In this document: positions 9,240 through 16,562 of the stretch, piece by piece
Position numbering within the stretch: the stretch's first letter is position 1
Layout: every line of letters starts with the position of its first letter
Assembly: GCA_002347405.1 (NCBI GenBank)
Contig: DDXB01000020.1
Span: 1-44,149, forward strand
Direction of reading: 5' to 3'
From: Rhodocyclaceae bacterium UBA2271
GTDB lineage: Bacteria; Pseudomonadota; Gammaproteobacteria; Burkholderiales; Rhodocyclaceae
Length of the DNA stretch: 44,149 nucleotides
Notes under the pieces: generated by a model
Databases searched by the model: none
Told to the model about the DNA's origin: nothing
Seen by the model: the letters and a program-made list of their open reading frames with translations, nothing else
Position numbers and translations under genes: made by a program

Positions 9240-9461
9240 ATGCGCTACGTCCATATTGCGATCATCGTGCTGGCAGTGGCAATCATCGCCATCTTCAAAT
9301 TTCAAAATCTGGAGACGGTGACCGTTATGTTTCTGACCGCATCGCTCACCCTGCCGGCCTCTGTGCTGATCCTGCTGGTCTATCTGCTCGGCATGCTGAC
9401 CGGCAGTTCCGTGCTGGCGCTGATCCAGAAGCTGTTTCAGGGCGCAAAGAAGCACCCGTAA
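9240..9461 (+). CDS. Small LapA-like (DUF1049) membrane protein
   Basis: This is a 73-residue protein with two transmembrane helices (about residues 4-20 and 36-60). The linker holds FKFQNLETVTVMFLTASLTLP, the same N-Q-N/pattern-and-turn arrangement seen in LapA/DUF1049 proteins. The ATG at 9240 is preceded by AAAGAG. An upstream in-frame ATG at 9186 would add a poorly hydrophobic, unsupported leader. The stop overlaps the mrpE start (TAATG), so it is the first gene of this operon. About 180 bases of non-coding DNA with no recognised element precede it. Confidence 0.7.
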   Translation: MRYVHIAIIVLAVAIIAIFKFQNLETVTVMFLTASLTLPASVLILLVYLLGMLTGSSVLALIQKLFQGAKKHP

Positions 9462-9979
9462 TGAACCCCGGCCTCGACCAAAAAATTCGCCGCACTGCTC
9501 TCGCCGCCCTGCAACGCGGCCTGCTGTTTGCCTTGCTCTGGTGGGTGCTGGTCGAAGGCCGGCTGGATGCCTGGGGCCTGGGCGCGGTCGCCGTCGCGGC
9601 GGCGACCTGGGCGAGCCTGTATCTGCTGCCACCTTCGCCGCGGCGCTTCAGCCTCGGCGGATTCCTCGGCTTTGCCGGCTTCTTCCTGTGGAATTCACTG
9701 CGTGGCGGCGCGCAGGTCGCCTTCATGGCCTTGCGTCCCGCTCTGGCCTTGCGCCCGGCGCTGGTGGAGTTGTCCCTGTCGCTGCCGGCCGGCGCGCCAC
9801 GCGTTGTGCTGCTGAACACGCTCGGGCTGATGCCCGGCACCCTCGGCGTGCGCCTCGACGGCGAACGCATCAAGCTGCATGTGCTCGACGAGCGCCTGCC
9901 GGTTGCGGCGCAAGTAAAGACGCTCGAAGCGCACATCGCAGGATTGTTCGGCGTGGCGGTCACCGGGGCGGCGGCATGA
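9461..9979 (+). CDS. mrpE: Mrp antiporter subunit E (operon 1)
   Basis: This 172-residue MnhE/MrpE-type membrane subunit has N-terminal helices (LLFALLWWVLVEG, LGAVAVAAATWASLYLL). The conserved soluble C-terminal part contains LLNTLGLMPGTLGVRLDGERIKLHVLD, matching the family's TPGT signature region. MrpE is a membrane subunit of the multisubunit Na+(K+)/H+ antiporter. Its start overlaps the preceding LapA-like gene and its end overlaps mrpF by 4 bases (ATGA). Its position at the head of the operon, before F and G, matches the E-F-G-MbhD-B-C-D order of archaeal-type modules. Confidence 0.9.
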   Translation: MNPGLDQKIRRTALAALQRGLLFALLWWVLVEGRLDAWGLGAVAVAAATWASLYLLPPSPRRFSLGGFLGFAGFFLWNSLRGGAQVAFMALRPALALRPALVELSLSLPAGAPRVVLLNTLGLMPGTLGVRLDGERIKLHVLDERLPVAAQVKTLEAHIAGLFGVAVTGAAA

Positions 9980-10254
9980 CCGGACTGGAATTTCCGCTGG
10001 CTCTGTTCCTGCTTCTCAACCTGGTGGTCGCGCTGATACGTGCCGCGCGCGGACCGACGCCGGCCGACCGCATGCTCACCGCCCTGCTGTTCGGCAGCAC
10101 CGGCGTCGGCGTGCTGGTGCTGCTGGCCTACGCCGGCGGCGTGCCGGCGCTGGTCGATGTGGCGCTGACGCTGGCGCTGCTGGCGGCCATCGCCGGTGTC
10201 GCCTTCGCCCGCCGCGCCTGGCAGGGTGACGACGAGGAAGCGCGCAATGATTGA
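9976..10254 (+). CDS. mrpF: Mrp antiporter subunit F (operon 1)
   Basis: This 92-residue protein has three hydrophobic helices with the MrpF/MnhF core RAARGPTPADRMLTALLFGS, equivalent to the family G-P-x-x-x-D-R motif. It overlaps mrpE by ATGA and mrpG by 8 bases, so translation is coupled throughout. The first 20 codons are duplicated as a relic at 6261. Confidence 0.9.
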   Translation: MTGLEFPLALFLLLNLVVALIRAARGPTPADRMLTALLFGSTGVGVLVLLAYAGGVPALVDVALTLALLAAIAGVAFARRAWQGDDEEARND

Positions 10255-10549
10255 ATTGGCCAGCACGGCCTTGCTGCTGATCGGCGCCTTCTTCTACTTC
10301 GCCGGCACCGTCGGCTTGTTGCGCTTTCCCGACGTCTACACCCGCTTGCACGCGTTGACCAAGGCCGACAACCTCGGCCTTGGTTGCCTGCTCGCCGGTC
10401 TTGCCCTGCAGGCCGACAGCCACGCCGCCGCACTGAAGCTGCTGCTGATCTGGCCGCTCACCCTGGCGGCCAGCGCGGCCGTCAGTTACGCCATCGCCCG
10501 TCGCGCCGATGCACTGGGGCTGGCGCCGTGGCGCAGGGAGAAACCATGA
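10247..10549 (+). CDS. mrpG: Mrp antiporter subunit G (operon 1)
   Basis: This 100-residue MnhG/MrpG-type subunit has three helices and the signature GLLRFPDVYTRLHALTKADNLG (family: G-x-x-R-x-P-D-x-x-x-R-x-H-x-x-x-K). It overlaps the end of mrpF. Its TGA stop lies within ATGA at 10546-10549, immediately followed by an intergenic repeat element that separates it from the next gene. The ATGA is repeated at the next gene's start. Confidence 0.9.
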   Translation: MIELASTALLLIGAFFYFAGTVGLLRFPDVYTRLHALTKADNLGLGCLLAGLALQADSHAAALKLLLIWPLTLAASAAVSYAIARRADALGLAPWRREKP

Positions 10550-10690
10550 GTGCCCCTGCCGGGCCGTCCCAAGGTGGGCACGCGCACCCCAAGAGTGCTT
10601 CTTCAGGGCGGCTTCGCCGACCCTTCAGGGCGCAGCGGCGAACCGTCGTCACCCCCTCGCCTGGCGAGGGGGCTGGGGGGAGAGTAGTCC
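10550..10690 (+). repeat. Intergenic hairpin element A between mrpG and the MbhD gene
   Basis: This non-coding stretch of about 140 bases shares blocks with a second element at 11584-11698. They share 17 identical bases at 10558-10574 (GCCGGGCCGTCCCAAGG) and TCGTCACCCCCT at 10646-10657. It contains a perfect 10-bp inverted repeat, CCCCCTCGCC/GGCGAGGGGG, with a one-base centre (10652-10672), and two copies of CTTCAGGGCG. It is flanked on both sides by ATGAG, the stop overlap of mrpG on the left and the start of the next gene on the right. This is consistent with insertion at a former 4-base gene overlap. Confidence 0.7.
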
Positions 10691-10942
10691 ATGAGCGCTG
10701 ATCTGGCCTTCGACCTGCTGCTCGCCGCATCGCTGCTGTGGAGCGCCTGGCGCACGCTGGCCACGCCGGACATCTTTCGTGCGGTGATCCTCTTCATCGT
10801 CTTCGGCCTGCTGATGACGCTGGCCTGGGCGCGGCTGTCCGCGCCGGACATTGCCCTGGCCGAGGCCGCCATCGGCGCGGGGCTTACCGGCGCGCTACTG
10901 CTCGATGCCATCGGCGTACTGCGCGGCAGGAAGCAGCCATGA
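10691..10942 (+). CDS. MbhD-like (DUF4040) antiporter subunit
   Basis: This 83-residue protein has three hydrophobic helices. The segment FGLLMTLAWARLSAPDIALA followed by EAAIGAG is the conserved MbhD/DUF4040 motif, which in fused Mrp proteins forms part of the C-terminal half of MrpA. The fused counterpart in this window is KFSAPDLALTQLSVEVV in the second operon's MrpA. As a free-standing gene it follows the plan of archaeal Mbh/Mrp modules. It overlaps mrpB by ATGA. Confidence 0.85.
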   Translation: MSADLAFDLLLAASLLWSAWRTLATPDIFRAVILFIVFGLLMTLAWARLSAPDIALAEAAIGAGLTGALLLDAIGVLRGRKQP

Positions 10943-11583
10943 AACCCCTAAAGCATCTGACCCTCATTCTCGCCGCGAGCGCATTCGCGGCACTGCTCAT
11001 CGCCGCCATGTTCGCTCTGCCGCCGCCGACGGTGAACCTGGCCGCCAGCGTCGCTGCCGACATGGATCGCAGCGGCACTGCGCATCCAGTCACTGCCGTG
11101 CTGCTCAACTTTCGCGGCTACGACACGCTGCTCGAAATCGGCGTGCTGCTGCTGGCGCTGCTGGTGGTGCTGGCCGTCAGTCCGCGTGAGCAGCACGCCG
11201 GTTCGGCGGCCGCCGAACCGGTCCTGCAGATGCTCGCGCGCATCGCCGTACCGCTGATGCTGCTGGCCGCGGGGTATCTGCTGTGGGCCGGCGCGTACCG
11301 GCCCGGCGGCGCCTTCCAGGCCGGTGCGGTACTCGGCGCCGCCGCCGTCCTGCTCTTCCTCGCCGGCCTGCTGCCCGGCTGGAATGCGCCGACACTGCGC
11401 CTGCGCTGGGGGCTCGCCGGCGGCTTTCTGGTCTTCCTCGCCGTGGCCGCCGCGCTGCTCGGCCAGGGCGCGCTGCTGCGTTATCCGCCGGAAGCGGCCG
11501 GTGCGCTGATCCTGCTGATCGAGGCGGCGCTCACCGTGTCGCTCGGCCTGATCCTCGCCGGGCTGTTTCTGTTCCTGTCATGA
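10939..11583 (+). CDS. mrpB: Mrp antiporter subunit B (operon 1)
   Basis: This 214-residue MnhB/MrpB-type membrane protein carries the family signatures VLLNFRGYDTLLEIGVLL and WAGAYRPGGAFQAGAVLGAAA. It has an N-terminal hydrophobic helix and a C-terminal pair of helices. It starts inside the ATGA overlap with the MbhD-like gene. Its stop again lies in an ATGA (11580-11583), followed by the second intergenic element. Confidence 0.9.
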   Translation: MKPLKHLTLILAASAFAALLIAAMFALPPPTVNLAASVAADMDRSGTAHPVTAVLLNFRGYDTLLEIGVLLLALLVVLAVSPREQHAGSAAAEPVLQMLARIAVPLMLLAAGYLLWAGAYRPGGAFQAGAVLGAAAVLLFLAGLLPGWNAPTLRLRWGLAGGFLVFLAVAAALLGQGALLRYPPEAAGALILLIEAALTVSLGLILAGLFLFLS

Positions 11584-11698
11584 GCGCCATCCGCCGGGCC
11601 GTCCCAAGGATGGCGCAGCCAACAAGCGGAGCGGGCGCAGTCCGCGAACACTCGTCACCCCCTTCCCACGGGAAGTGGGTTGGGGGGAAGGCCGTAAC
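11584..11698 (+). repeat. Intergenic hairpin element B between mrpB and mrpC
   Basis: This is the second member of the element pair. It has GCCGGGCCGTCCCAAGG at 11593-11609 and TCGTCACCCCCT at 11652-11663, exact matches to element A. An imperfect hairpin follows (CTTCCC-AC-GGGAAG) with a G-rich end. It too starts directly after an ATGA stop overlap and ends at the next gene's ATGA. The middle differs from element A, so the two are diverged copies. Confidence 0.65.
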
Positions 11699-12001
11699 AT
11701 GACTACGGGACTGATTTTTGCCTGCGCGGGCGCGATCCTTTTCACCATGGGTGTCGCCGGCGTCATGCTGCTCGACCACCTCTTGCGCCGCATCCTCGCC
11801 TTCAACCTGATGGGCAGCGGCGTGTTTCTCGTCCTCGTCGGCCTGGCGCAGCGCGCCGGCAACCCCGACCCCGTGCCGCAGGCGATGGTGATCACCGGCA
11901 TCGTCGTCGCCGTTGCCGCCACCGCGCTGGCGCTGGCCCTGGCGCGGCGGCTGTTCACGCTCAGCGGCGGCTACACGCTGCCCGAGACGCCGGATGACTG
12001 A
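11699..12001 (+). CDS. mrpC: Mrp antiporter subunit C (operon 1)
   Basis: This 100-residue NuoK/MnhC-type protein has three helices with LLRRILAFNLMGSGVFLVLVG and the motif DPVPQAMVITGIVVA (family: D-P-x-x-Q-A-L-V-L-T-A-I-V). NuoK-like subunits carry buried charges in the antiporter's ion path. No strong ribosome site precedes the ATG at 11699; GGGGGGAAGG of the repeat element may serve. It overlaps mrpD by 8 bases. Confidence 0.9.
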   Translation: MTTGLIFACAGAILFTMGVAGVMLLDHLLRRILAFNLMGSGVFLVLVGLAQRAGNPDPVPQAMVITGIVVAVAATALALALARRLFTLSGGYTLPETPDD

Positions 12002-13463
12002 TCCGCTGGCCTGGCTGATCCTGCTGCCGCTGTTCTGGGCCACGGGCGCCTTCCTGCTCGGGCCGGGACGCGGGGCGCGGCTGGCCATCGCCGGCGTGGC
12101 CGTGCAACTGTGGCTGGCTTTCGCTCTCGCGGCCAAAGTCGGCGCTGGCGGGACGGCACCAGCCGGGTCCGCCGCGTCGATGGGGACGGCGATCAAACAC
12201 GCCATCGGCGGCTGGGGGGCACCGCTGGGCATCGACCTCGCGGCGGACGGTCTGACGGCAGTGATGCTGTTGCTGACGCAGGGGGTCGCATTGCCGCTGC
12301 TGCTTTTCGCACGCGGCTACTTCGCCGGCGATTCCGCCGCAGTCCGCTATTTCTGGCCACTGACAGGCTTCCTGCTGGCGGGGTTCAACGCGCTGTTTCT
12401 CGCCGCCGACCTGTTCAACCTTTATGTCACGCTGGAACTCGTCGGCCTGGCCGCCGTGGGCATGGTGGCCATGAGCGGTACGGCCGCCCAGATCGCGGCG
12501 GCGCTGCGCTATCTGTTCGCGACGCTGATTGGCTCGGGGATGTATCTGCTCGGCGTCGCGCTGATCTACGGCGCGTATGGCACGGTGTCGATCGTGACGC
12601 TGACGCCGCTCGTCAACGCCGACGCACCCACGGCGGTGAAAATTGCCGGCGGGCTGATGCTGCTCGGACTGATGCTGAAGACCGCGCTCTTTCCCTTTCA
12701 CTACTGGCTGCCACCGGCCCACGGCGGTGCGCCGGCACCGGTGTCGGCGCTGCTTTCGGCACTGGTGGTCAAGGCATCGTTTTATCTTATCCTGCGTTTG
12801 TGGACCGGCCCCTTCGCGCCACTGGCGGATGCGGTGGCCTGGCTGCCGGCGCTGCTGGGCAGCGCGGCGATCCTCTGGGGTTCGTGGCAGGCGATCCGCG
12901 CCGTGCGCCTGAAGATGCTGGTGGCCTGGTCGACGGTCGCCCAGTTGGGCTACCTGTTCCTGATCTTCCCGCTGCTCGGCGCCGACGGCCTGGCGCTGCA
13001 AGCCGGCGGCATGCAGGTGGTGGCGCACGGCCTGGCCAAGGCGGCGATGTTCGCGGCGGTCGGGGTGCTGATCCACGTCACCGGGCGCGACGCCGTGGCC
13101 GACGTGGCTGGTGCCGCCAGCCGCATGCCGGTCACGCTGTTCGCCTTCGGCCTGGCGGGGGTGACGCTGATGGGCCTGCCGCCCTCGGGCGGCTTCCTCG
13201 CCAAGTGGCTGCTGATCGAGGCGGCGCTGGCGCAGGGCCAATGGTGGATGGTGGCGGTGATTCTGTCCGGCGGCCTGCTCGCGGCCGTCTATGTCTTCCG
13301 CGTGCTGCGCCAGGCCTTCCTCCTCGTGCCCAACGAGCGCCGCCACCGCTTCGCCAAATCCGCGCCGCTGCTCGAATGGATGGCCTTCGCGCTGGCCGCC
13401 GCGAGCGTGCTGGTCGGCCTGCGCGGCATGGAGATCGTGCGGCTGCTGGGAGCGGTCGCATGA
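11994..13463 (+). CDS. mrpD: Mrp antiporter subunit D (operon 1)
   Basis: This 489-residue proton-conducting membrane subunit is homologous to NuoN/NuoM. It has about 14 helices and the key charged segments LFNLYVTLELVGLAAVGM (glutamate in the helix), LKTALFPFHYWLPPAHGGAP (lysine and HYWLP) and VVKASFYLILR. It is an ion-translocating core of the Mrp complex. The ATG at 11994 lies inside the end of mrpC, and the stop overlaps the next gene by ATGA. A dispersed 23-bp repeat sits in frame at 12135-12157 (KVGAGGTA), in the loop before GGWGAPLGIDL, where the family is variable. Confidence 0.9.
   Translation: MTDPLAWLILLPLFWATGAFLLGPGRGARLAIAGVAVQLWLAFALAAKVGAGGTAPAGSAASMGTAIKHAIGGWGAPLGIDLAADGLTAVMLLLTQGVALPLLLFARGYFAGDSAAVRYFWPLTGFLLAGFNALFLAADLFNLYVTLELVGLAAVGMVAMSGTAAQIAAALRYLFATLIGSGMYLLGVALIYGAYGTVSIVTLTPLVNADAPTAVKIAGGLMLLGLMLKTALFPFHYWLPPAHGGAPAPVSALLSALVVKASFYLILRLWTGPFAPLADAVAWLPALLGSAAILWGSWQAIRAVRLKMLVAWSTVAQLGYLFLIFPLLGADGLALQAGGMQVVAHGLAKAAMFAAVGVLIHVTGRDAVADVAGAASRMPVTLFAFGLAGVTLMGLPPSGGFLAKWLLIEAALAQGQWWMVAVILSGGLLAAVYVFRVLRQAFLLVPNERRHRFAKSAPLLEWMAFALAAASVLVGLRGMEIVRLLGAVA
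12135..12157 (+). repeat. Dispersed 23-bp repeat, copy 2 (in mrpD of operon 1)
   Basis: This is an exact match to the 23-mer of tamB, read in the same frame (K-V-G-A-G-G-T-A), inside the loop between N-terminal helices of MrpD. Confidence 0.85.
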
Positions 13464-14983
13464 CGATCAACGAATGGCTGCCGCTGGCGGTGATCGCCTC
13501 CTCGCTCGTGCCGGGGCTGGTGATCTTCGCGCTGCCGGAGCGACGCATCCGCCTGCGCACCGGCCTCAACCTGTTTGCCGCGCTGGCCAAGCTCGCGCTG
13601 GTCGCCATGCTGCTGGCGGGCGTGGCGGCCGGCGAGGACTACGCCTTCCGTTACGCCGTGCTGCCGGGCATCGACCTCGCCTTCAAGGCCGATGCGCTGG
13701 CACTGCTGTTCGTCTCGCTCTCGGCCGTGCTCTGGCTGTTCACCACGCTCTACGCCATCGGCTATCTGGAGAAGGCGCCGCACCGCTCGCGCTTCTTCGG
13801 CTTCTTCAGCCTCTGCGTCACGGCCACCATGGGCATCGCCATGGCGGCCAACCTGTTCACCTTCTTCATCTTCTATGAGTTGCTGACGCTGGCCACCTTT
13901 CCGCTGGTCGTGCATCGCGGCACCGCGCAGGCGATGCGCGGCGGCACGATCTATCTGGCCTACACGCTGGCCGGCGGCGCGCTGCTCTTGATCGGCATCG
14001 TCTGGCTGCACAGCCTGCTCGGCCAGACCGAATTCGTCCATGGCGGCGTGGCGGCGGCCGCTGTTCCAATCCTCGGCGCGGAACAGGCCTGGCAACTGCA
14101 GGGAATCTTCCTGCTCTTGATCGCCGGGGTCGGCGTCAAGGCCGCCATCGTGCCCCTGCACGGCTGGCTGCCGCAGGCGATGGTCGCGCCGGCGCCGGTC
14201 TCGGCACTGCTGCACGCGGTGGCCGTGGTCAAGGCCGGCGCCTTCGGCATCGTGCGCATCGTCTATGAGGTTTACGGCATCGAATTCGCCGAATCGCTCG
14301 ACCTGCTGACCCCGCTGGCCATCGCTGCCGCCGTCACCATTGTCTGGGGCAGCTTGCGCGCGCTGTTCCAGGATGACCTGAAAAAACGACTGGCCTTCTC
14401 CACCGTGAGCCAGGTCTCCTACATCATCCTCGGCGTTGCGCTGTTCGGGCCGCTCGGCACCGTGGGCGGCCTGGTGCATCTGGTGCATCAGGGCATCATG
14501 AAAATCACCTTGTTCTTCTGCGCCGGCAACTACGCGGAAACCCTCGGCATCCACAAGGTCAGCGAGATGAACGGCGCCGGCCGGCGCATGCCCTGGACCA
14601 CGCTGGCCTTCAGCATCGGCGCGCTGGGCATGATGGGCGCGCCGCTCACCGCCGGGGCGGTGAGCAAGGCCTGGCTGATCGACGGCGCCAATGCAGCGAA
14701 CATGGATTGGGCGGTGTGGGTGTTGTGGACCTCGAGCCTGCTCAACGCCGCCTATTTCCTGCCGATCCTCTGGCGCGCCTGGCTGAAACCACTGCCGGCC
14801 GCCTGGCCGGACGAACACATTCCGGCACACGGTTGGCGCGAGACGGCGTGGCTGTTGCTGATTCCGCCGCTGGTCACGGCCGGCGCCGTGCTGGCCGCCG
14901 GCATTTTCTCCGATAGCGCCTGGAGCCCGCTGGCCTGGGCGCAACTCATCGCGCAACGCGAATATCTGGCGGTGACGCCATGA
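13460..14983 (+). CDS. Second MrpD/NuoL-like antiporter subunit (operon 1)
   Basis: This 507-residue proton-conducting transporter subunit has about 14 helices. Its motifs include NLFTFFIFYELLTLATFPLV (buried glutamate), AAIVPLHGWLPQAMVAPAPVSALLH and VVKAGAFGIVRI (buried lysine). It also has LKKRLAFSTVSQVSYI, the amphipathic/kinked helix region of the NuoL/MrpA/MrpD family. It overlaps mrpD by ATGA and takes the place of the large MrpA N-terminal module. MrpA proper would carry a C-terminal extension; here that part is supplied by the separate MbhD-like and MrpB genes. It could equally be called MrpA-N or MrpD2. Confidence 0.87.
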   Translation: MTINEWLPLAVIASSLVPGLVIFALPERRIRLRTGLNLFAALAKLALVAMLLAGVAAGEDYAFRYAVLPGIDLAFKADALALLFVSLSAVLWLFTTLYAIGYLEKAPHRSRFFGFFSLCVTATMGIAMAANLFTFFIFYELLTLATFPLVVHRGTAQAMRGGTIYLAYTLAGGALLLIGIVWLHSLLGQTEFVHGGVAAAAVPILGAEQAWQLQGIFLLLIAGVGVKAAIVPLHGWLPQAMVAPAPVSALLHAVAVVKAGAFGIVRIVYEVYGIEFAESLDLLTPLAIAAAVTIVWGSLRALFQDDLKKRLAFSTVSQVSYIILGVALFGPLGTVGGLVHLVHQGIMKITLFFCAGNYAETLGIHKVSEMNGAGRRMPWTTLAFSIGALGMMGAPLTAGAVSKAWLIDGANAANMDWAVWVLWTSSLLNAAYFLPILWRAWLKPLPAAWPDEHIPAHGWRETAWLLLIPPLVTAGAVLAAGIFSDSAWSPLAWAQLIAQREYLAVTP

Positions 14984-15138
14984 GACTCGGCGCCGGCCTT
15001 GCCTTTGCTGTTGGCGCTGCGGATGTTTCTGCTGGCGTCAGGGGACATCCTGCTGTTCGTGGATTGCGTGCGGCAATGCCTGTGCAAGTTCCTTGTCATC
15101 ACGGCAGGCGCGATCGCGCTCTGCTTCGCGAGCTTTAA
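14980..15138 (+). pseudogene. Possible frameshifted small membrane protein gene after the mrp operon
   Basis: An ATG overlapping the previous stop (ATGA) opens a 52-codon frame of unremarkable composition. The neighbouring frame from about 14999 reads strongly hydrophobic sequence (LPLLLALRMFLLASGDILLF, then CKFLVITAGAIALCFASFKR). That frame has no start of its own in a good context. The simplest reading is a small two-helix membrane protein whose gene carries a one-base shift near 14990-15000. A non-coding stretch, or initiation at the ATG of RMFLL, are alternatives. Confidence 0.35.
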
Positions 15139-15141
15139 ACG

Positions 15142-15684
15142 ATGGCCATGGCTTGGCGCGACCGTTTGAAATCCTTGATTCCGACCCGGGGAAAACTCGA
15201 AGCCAGCCGCTGGCTGCGTTGGCTCGGCCCCTGGCTGGGGCATCCGAAGCTTTGGCATTGGTCGAGACGCGGGGTCGCTTTAGGCGTCGCGCTCGGCGTT
15301 TTCTTCGGCCTGCTGATCCCGGTGGCCCAGATTCCCCTGACGGCCACCGCAGCCATCGTGCTACGGGCCAACCTGCCCGCTGCTGCCGCCAGCACCCTGG
15401 TCAGCAATCCCGTAACGTTTGGACCGCTTTATTATGCGGCCTACCGGCTGGGAAGCTGGGTGACGGGTGACACCAGCCTGCCGCAGGGAGATGCTGAAAC
15501 GACACGGATGCCGGAGCCGGACAAGACGTTCTGGCAACGTGTTACTTCGCTAGGGAAGCCACTCCTGGTCGGGTTAATGATCATGGCCAGTCTGTGCGGG
15601 CTGGCGACTTACGCACTCATCTATATGTTTTGGCGCTGGCGCACGGGCCAGCGTTGGCGAGGACGGAGGGGGGCAGGGGAGTGA
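15142..15684 (+). CDS. DUF2062 domain membrane protein
   Basis: This is a 180-residue protein. A basic N-terminus (RDRLKSLIPTRGKLEASRWL) is followed by the DUF2062 core: a helix GVALGVALGVFFGLLIPV, then PLTATAAIVLRANLPAAAAST and SNPVTFGPLYYAAYRLG. A final transmembrane helix is near residues 140-165. The family's biochemical role is unknown. The start may be the first or third codon (both ATG). It follows the mrp operon on the same strand but has its own short leader. Confidence 0.8.
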   Translation: MAMAWRDRLKSLIPTRGKLEASRWLRWLGPWLGHPKLWHWSRRGVALGVALGVFFGLLIPVAQIPLTATAAIVLRANLPAAAASTLVSNPVTFGPLYYAAYRLGSWVTGDTSLPQGDAETTRMPEPDKTFWQRVTSLGKPLLVGLMIMASLCGLATYALIYMFWRWRTGQRWRGRRGAGE

Positions 15685-15745
15685 GCATCAAACTCGTCTG
15701 CTCTCCGGTGCCAGTTGCGGAACCGAACCTGCGGCCGATTTCATC

Positions 15746-16189
15746 TCAGGCGATCTGTTTTGCCATTTCCTTGACGACGGTGTGCAGAATGGTCCTGAGG
15801 CAACGAGGCGCCCCCGCCATGGTTGCTGACAGAACCGGGCGCTCATTGGCGATGCCTGCATTTTCGGCCTCGACCTCGGCGTAAAGAATTTCAGCCTCTG
15901 GGGTAATCCGGCTGCGCAGATTTTCCATGCTGCCCTGGGTGCTGGATGGGTCGTTCAAATGGGCGGCCACGCTATCGGGCACATCCACCATGACCCGGAC
16001 ACCCGGTCCCTCAAGAACCTGAAAGAGCTTCCCCCATTGCACGGAATCGCTGCCGCGCTCGATCTTGCCAAGGAAGTTCTCGCTGACGCCGATGCTGCCC
16101 GCGGCATCATCCTGGCGGAGCTTCTGGGCCTTGCGGGTGGCGCGCATCACCTTGCCGATGGCCGCTGCATTGTCGATGGGCATCTTCAT
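15746..16189 (-). CDS. HipB-like HTH transcriptional regulator, orphan
   Basis: This 147-residue protein has an Xre-type helix-turn-helix in its first 75 residues (AAAIGKVMRATRKAQKLRQD, then VSENFLGKIERGSDSVQWGK). It resembles HipB antitoxins, including the VLEGPGVRVMVDVP strand. Its C-terminal 60 residues are not recognised. HipB normally precedes the kinase HipA on the same strand, but the DNA downstream holds DUF2062 on the opposite strand, so no partner is present here. GAGGATT lies just upstream of its ATG. It may be an independent regulator or a leftover of a toxin-antitoxin pair. Confidence 0.7.
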   Translation of the reverse strand: MKMPIDNAAAIGKVMRATRKAQKLRQDDAAGSIGVSENFLGKIERGSDSVQWGKLFQVLEGPGVRVMVDVPDSVAAHLNDPSSTQGSMENLRSRITPEAEILYAEVEAENAGIANERPVLSATMAGAPRCLRTILHTVVKEMAKQIA

Positions 16190-16295
16190 GTGGAATCCTC
16201 ACGTTCGTGCGGATTTAGTGCCAAATTCGAGCGCCTGGCAACAAATCCATTTGATCGTATGGATTCTTGGATAGAACTGCTCCTTCTTGCCTGAA

Positions 16296-16461
16296 CCTAA
16301 AAACCTAAGTTCGCACCACGGAGATCACGGAGGACACGGAGAAACGGCGCAAGCATACATAATTCAGGCGCACCCAACGGGCGACATGCTCTTATTACGT
16401 AACGCCTTGTTTTTTCTCCGTGATCACCGTGTCCTCCGTGGTGAACTGCTTTTTCTAGGCT
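16296..16461. repeat. Inverted-repeat intergenic element
   Basis: The two arms, 16314-16344 and 16413-16443, are near-perfect reverse complements of about 31 bases built from a 9-base period (CACGGAGGA-like units: CACGGAG-ATCACGGAG-GACACGGAG). Weaker similarity extends outward to CCTAA/CCTAG at the ends. The roughly 68 bases between the arms show no coding potential. It resembles the 'accacggaggacacggag' repeats scattered in many proteobacterial intergenic regions. It occupies much of the 373-base gap 16190-16562. Confidence 0.75.
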
Positions 16462-16492
16462 GAATCCTTTCATTCGTGAGGATTTTGTGGGG

Positions 16493-16520
16493 GAGGTGAA
16501 TTGCGGAAATCGCTCACCTC
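16493..16520 (+). promoter_or_regulatory. Hairpin upstream of mrp operon 2
   Basis: GAGGTGA (16493-16499) and TCACCTC (16514-16520) are perfect inverted repeats with an inner GCG/CGC pair. They end about 42 bases before the mrpA start. The site could be an operator or an mRNA leader hairpin. No clear -35/-10 pair or strong ribosome site is visible before mrpA. Confidence 0.35.
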
Positions 16521-16562
16521 AACCAAGATGTCGAGATACCGGTTATCTGCGAAAATAGCGGC

